Source: a virus
Length of the DNA: 32,621 nucleotides
IMG/VR virus record: IMGVR_UViG_3300020159_003811
Location: 1-32,621 of that record
Reading direction: 5' to 3' (one strand)
Of the stretch, positions 31,407-32,621 are shown piece after piece (position 1 is the stretch's first letter; each line of letters begins with the position of its first letter). Below the pieces are notes generated by a model that was given only the letters and a program-made list of their open reading frames with translations, did no database searches and was not told where the DNA came from. A program made the translations under genes and the position numbers.

Positions 31407-31574
31407 ATGGCGACACCCATTTATAAAACATATGATAGGCGTAGTGAAAAATATAACGAAGCAAAAGAAACTTATATCCGAAAACGTATGGCAAAGAAAC
31501 TGCCAGTTGACGAAAATGATAAGGCTTGGTGTATGGCGCGAATGCAACGTTGCATGGACGAGTTCCTCTCTTGA
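31407..31574 (+). CDS. Very small early protein (55 aa)
   Basis: The ATG at 31407 is one base after the previous stop, with GTGGAGGAGA just upstream, so it is co-translated with it. The protein MATPIYKTYDRRSEKYNEAKETYIRKRMAKK... is basic and helical, then has ENDKAWCMARMQRCMDEF. Unknown function. Its TGA stop lies inside the TTGACA of the next promoter. Confidence 0.72.
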   Translation: MATPIYKTYDRRSEKYNEAKETYIRKRMAKKLPVDENDKAWCMARMQRCMDEFLS

Positions 31575-31634
31575 CAGGCGGAGCCATCTGTGGCATACTG
31601 CTCTCTGTGGTTGGGAAACATCATCCCAGCAGAG
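31571..31634 (+). promoter_or_regulatory. Sigma-70 promoter and two-tier leader hairpin for the gene at 31644
   Basis: TTGACA at 31571-31576, 17-bp spacer, CATACT at 31594-31599. The leader can form an outer stem CTCTG (31603-31607) with CAGAG (31630-31634) and an inner stem TGGGA (31612-31616) with TCCCA (31624-31628). The outer 3' strand overlaps the start of the AGAGGAGA ribosome site, so folding could limit translation. Confidence 0.78.
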
Positions 31635-31643
31635 GAGAAATAC

Positions 31644-31946
31644 ATGGCAAATAGTCTTAGGAAGCATGGCAGCAAGCGTGTACAAATGGCGTATACCCTG
31701 TACAATACAGAAGGAAATATTATTGATAGCTGGACATGCACTCCCCTTGAAGCGGAGGGTGACGCAAATCTACGCCGTATGCAAATGGGTGTTGGAGGAT
31801 ATATCGGATGCCTGTATACGATGCCATCGAATGGGGATAGCAATATCGCCCTCTATGGGAATGAAGATGGATTAGGGCAGGGACTCCATCCCAATAAGCG
31901 ATTCCGCCCATATGTAGGAAATATTATTGTACGAATCAAACGATAG
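31644..31946 (+). CDS. DUF3846-like early protein (100 aa)
   Basis: The ATG at 31644 follows AGAGGAGAAATAC; the earlier frame from 31590 runs through the promoter leader. The C-terminal half, MQMGVGGYIGCLYTMPSNGD (46-65) followed by SNIALYGNEDGLGQGLHPNKRF and a GNIIVRI end, has the DUF3846 pattern: a VGGYIE-like motif, then N-E-x-G with L-x-x-N, and a terminal G-x-V-V-V strand. DUF3846 proteins are small accessory proteins of phages and mobile elements, often near antirestriction genes; biochemical role unknown to me. Confidence 0.68.
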   Translation: MANSLRKHGSKRVQMAYTLYNTEGNIIDSWTCTPLEAEGDANLRRMQMGVGGYIGCLYTMPSNGDSNIALYGNEDGLGQGLHPNKRFRPYVGNIIVRIKR

Positions 31947-31955
31947 CGATACCTC

Positions 31956-31984
31956 TTGACAAGAGGGACATCATCCTGTAAGGT
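31956..31984 (+). promoter_or_regulatory. Sigma-70-like promoter for the gene at 32038
   Basis: TTGACA at 31956-31961, 17-bp spacer, weak TAAGGT at 31979-31984. Its predicted start (about 31991) is only seven bases before a complete terminator. Confidence 0.65.
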
Positions 31985-31997
31985 ACGTATACAACTT

Positions 31998-32023
31998 GGG
32001 AGCTGGCAACAGCTCCCTTTTTT
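31998..32023 (+). terminator. Complete intrinsic terminator between promoter and start codon (attenuator)
   Basis: Perfect stem GGGAGCTG (31998-32005) and CAGCTCCC (32010-32017), GCAA tetraloop, T6 at 32018-32023, then ATGGAGATAAACAA and the start codon at 32038. Initiation from 31956 would give a roughly 32-nt RNA unless the terminator is passed. It mirrors 1136-1161. Confidence 0.9.
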
Positions 32024-32037
32024 ATGGAGATAAACAA

Positions 32038-32283
32038 ATGTCTAAGGGACTAACAGAAGTAAAAGTGACGCTTTATATTGATGGAGGTTATGATGATGCA
32101 TACGATTATCTAGAACGCATTAGCAAGGTTCTCCACGGCGACGATGGAAGGATCGTCGGACATCGTGAAGATATTACGCCCGATTTCCCCCTTGAAGAGA
32201 TGGGTAAGTTGGTCAAGGATGAGGCTGTAATCCTTTGGGAGAATGGATATCCAGATCCTTGGGCGAACTGGACTATGCCTTGA
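32038..32283 (+). CDS. Small acidic early protein (81 aa)
   Basis: The ATG at 32038 follows ATGGAGATAAACAA. Not recognised. Begins with a strand (EVKVTLYIDGGYDDAYDYL), then a helix-rich acidic body (LEEMGKLVKDEAVILWENG) and an aromatic tail (DPWANWTMP). The stop TGA lies inside the TTGACA of the next promoter. Expression appears controlled by the upstream attenuator. Confidence 0.72.
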   Translation: MSKGLTEVKVTLYIDGGYDDAYDYLERISKVLHGDDGRIVGHREDITPDFPLEEMGKLVKDEAVILWENGYPDPWANWTMP

Positions 32284-32308
32284 CAGCCTTGCGAGGAACA
32301 GGTATAGT
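32280..32308 (+). promoter_or_regulatory. Sigma-70 promoter for the gene at 32342
   Basis: TTGACA at 32280-32285, 17-bp spacer, TATAGT at 32303-32308. The leader (32315-32341) has no strong hairpin, unlike its neighbours. Confidence 0.88.
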
Positions 32309-32341
32309 CTCTTCATGGTTGGGACATAACAGGAGATAAAG

Positions 32342-32621
32342 ATGGACGCCTACATTACTTTTGTCAATCGTTGGACGGGTTACACAAAAGAATATCCTTG
32401 CACCTTCCACTATGATGACTGGGATGAAGAGGGCAACCTCAAATGGACAAGCGCAAAGAATATATTACTCGATTGGTATGAAGGGGACGAGGACGAGGAC
32501 GAGATCGATATTGACGATTGGACTTGGGAATGGCGGAAGAGCGACGTTGTAGAGGAGGATACATGTACTCTATCCCGGGAAGAAGAGAAAAAACTTGCTA
32601 TGCAGTATGAGGAACTTCTGC
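32342..32621 (+). CDS. Strongly acidic early protein, possible DNA mimic (100 aa, wraps the join)
   Basis: Start ATG follows AGGAGATAAAG. Its frame runs off the window and ends at base 122 after the circular join, giving 100 residues. I count 28 Asp/Glu and 10 Lys/Arg (net about -18), with an almost pure acidic stretch near 46-59 (YEGDEDEDEIDIDD) beside Trp residues (WTWEW). Like the 754 gene, this composition suggests a DNA-mimic or protein-binding early factor, but no known family is visible. Confidence 0.78.
   Translation, partial: MDAYITFVNRWTGYTKEYPCTFHYDDWDEEGNLKWTSAKNILLDWYEGDEDEDEIDIDDWTWEWRKSDVVEEDTCTLSREEEKKLAMQYEELL
32523..32621. repeat. Right copy of 99-bp terminal direct repeat
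   Basis: Exact copy of bases 1-99. Joining the two ends keeps the gene that starts at 32342 open through to a TGA at 120-122, which supports circularity or circular permutation. Confidence 0.95.

Noticed and set aside
1-32621. Prophage, satellite or CRISPR-bearing element
   Set aside because: No integrase, excisionase or attachment-site-like gene context, a full virion gene set rather than a satellite set, and no regularly spaced repeat array.

Overview
This window looks like one complete, circular (or circularly permuted) tailed-phage genome. The first 99 bases are repeated exactly as the last 99, so the unit is about 32,522 bp, and one gene (start 32342) runs across the join and ends at base 122. 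Every gene I can support is on the + strand. Gene order and contents suggest a short-tailed podovirus-like phage: portal, scaffold, capsid, adaptor, fibres, a large nozzle-like protein and three large internal-virion-type proteins, in roughly the order used by T7-like phages. Strong sigma-70 promoters (TTGACA, 17 bp, TATAAT-like), AGGAG ribosome sites and a GH19 endolysin fit a Gram-negative, proteobacteria-like host, but the host cannot be named from the sequence.

Region 1 (31.1 kb through the join to 1.8 kb) is an early-type cassette of about ten small genes. Several are extremely acidic, one is HicA-like and one DUF3846-like. Most have their own consensus promoter tucked against or inside the end of the gene before, and a hairpin in the 5' leader. 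Two leaders hold what look like complete intrinsic terminators between promoter and start codon, so attenuation or antitermination is likely.

Region 2 (1.8-8.8 kb) is the packaging and head module: HNH endonuclease, large terminase, a small cysteine-containing protein, portal, scaffold, a 51-residue HTH protein and the major capsid protein, closed by a strong terminator. Region 3 (8.8-26.2 kb) holds a triplet of paralogous small beta-type proteins, a small conserved protein, an adaptor, two fibre-like proteins, a nozzle-like protein, three large internal virion proteins and a second array of four paralogous small proteins. Region 4 (26.2-27.1 kb) has three small membrane or amphipathic proteins (holin/spanin candidates) and a terminator.

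Region 5 (27.1-30.9 kb) begins with a long, multi-hairpin untranslated leader, then two unknown genes, a well-formed candidate small RNA (28128-28210), a ribbon-helix-helix-like regulator and a tightly overlapping operon ending in GNAT acetyltransferase, GH19 endolysin, a small protein and the small terminase. Two 21-22 bp direct repeats beside an AT-rich stretch follow the small terminase and are a candidate pac site or origin.

I recognise no DNA or RNA polymerase, helicase, primase, SSB, recombinase or integrase. The phage therefore seems to rely on host replication and transcription. Control may come from the promoter/attenuator leaders, the RHH-like protein and a recurring ACTAGTTATACTA element found before five transcription blocks.
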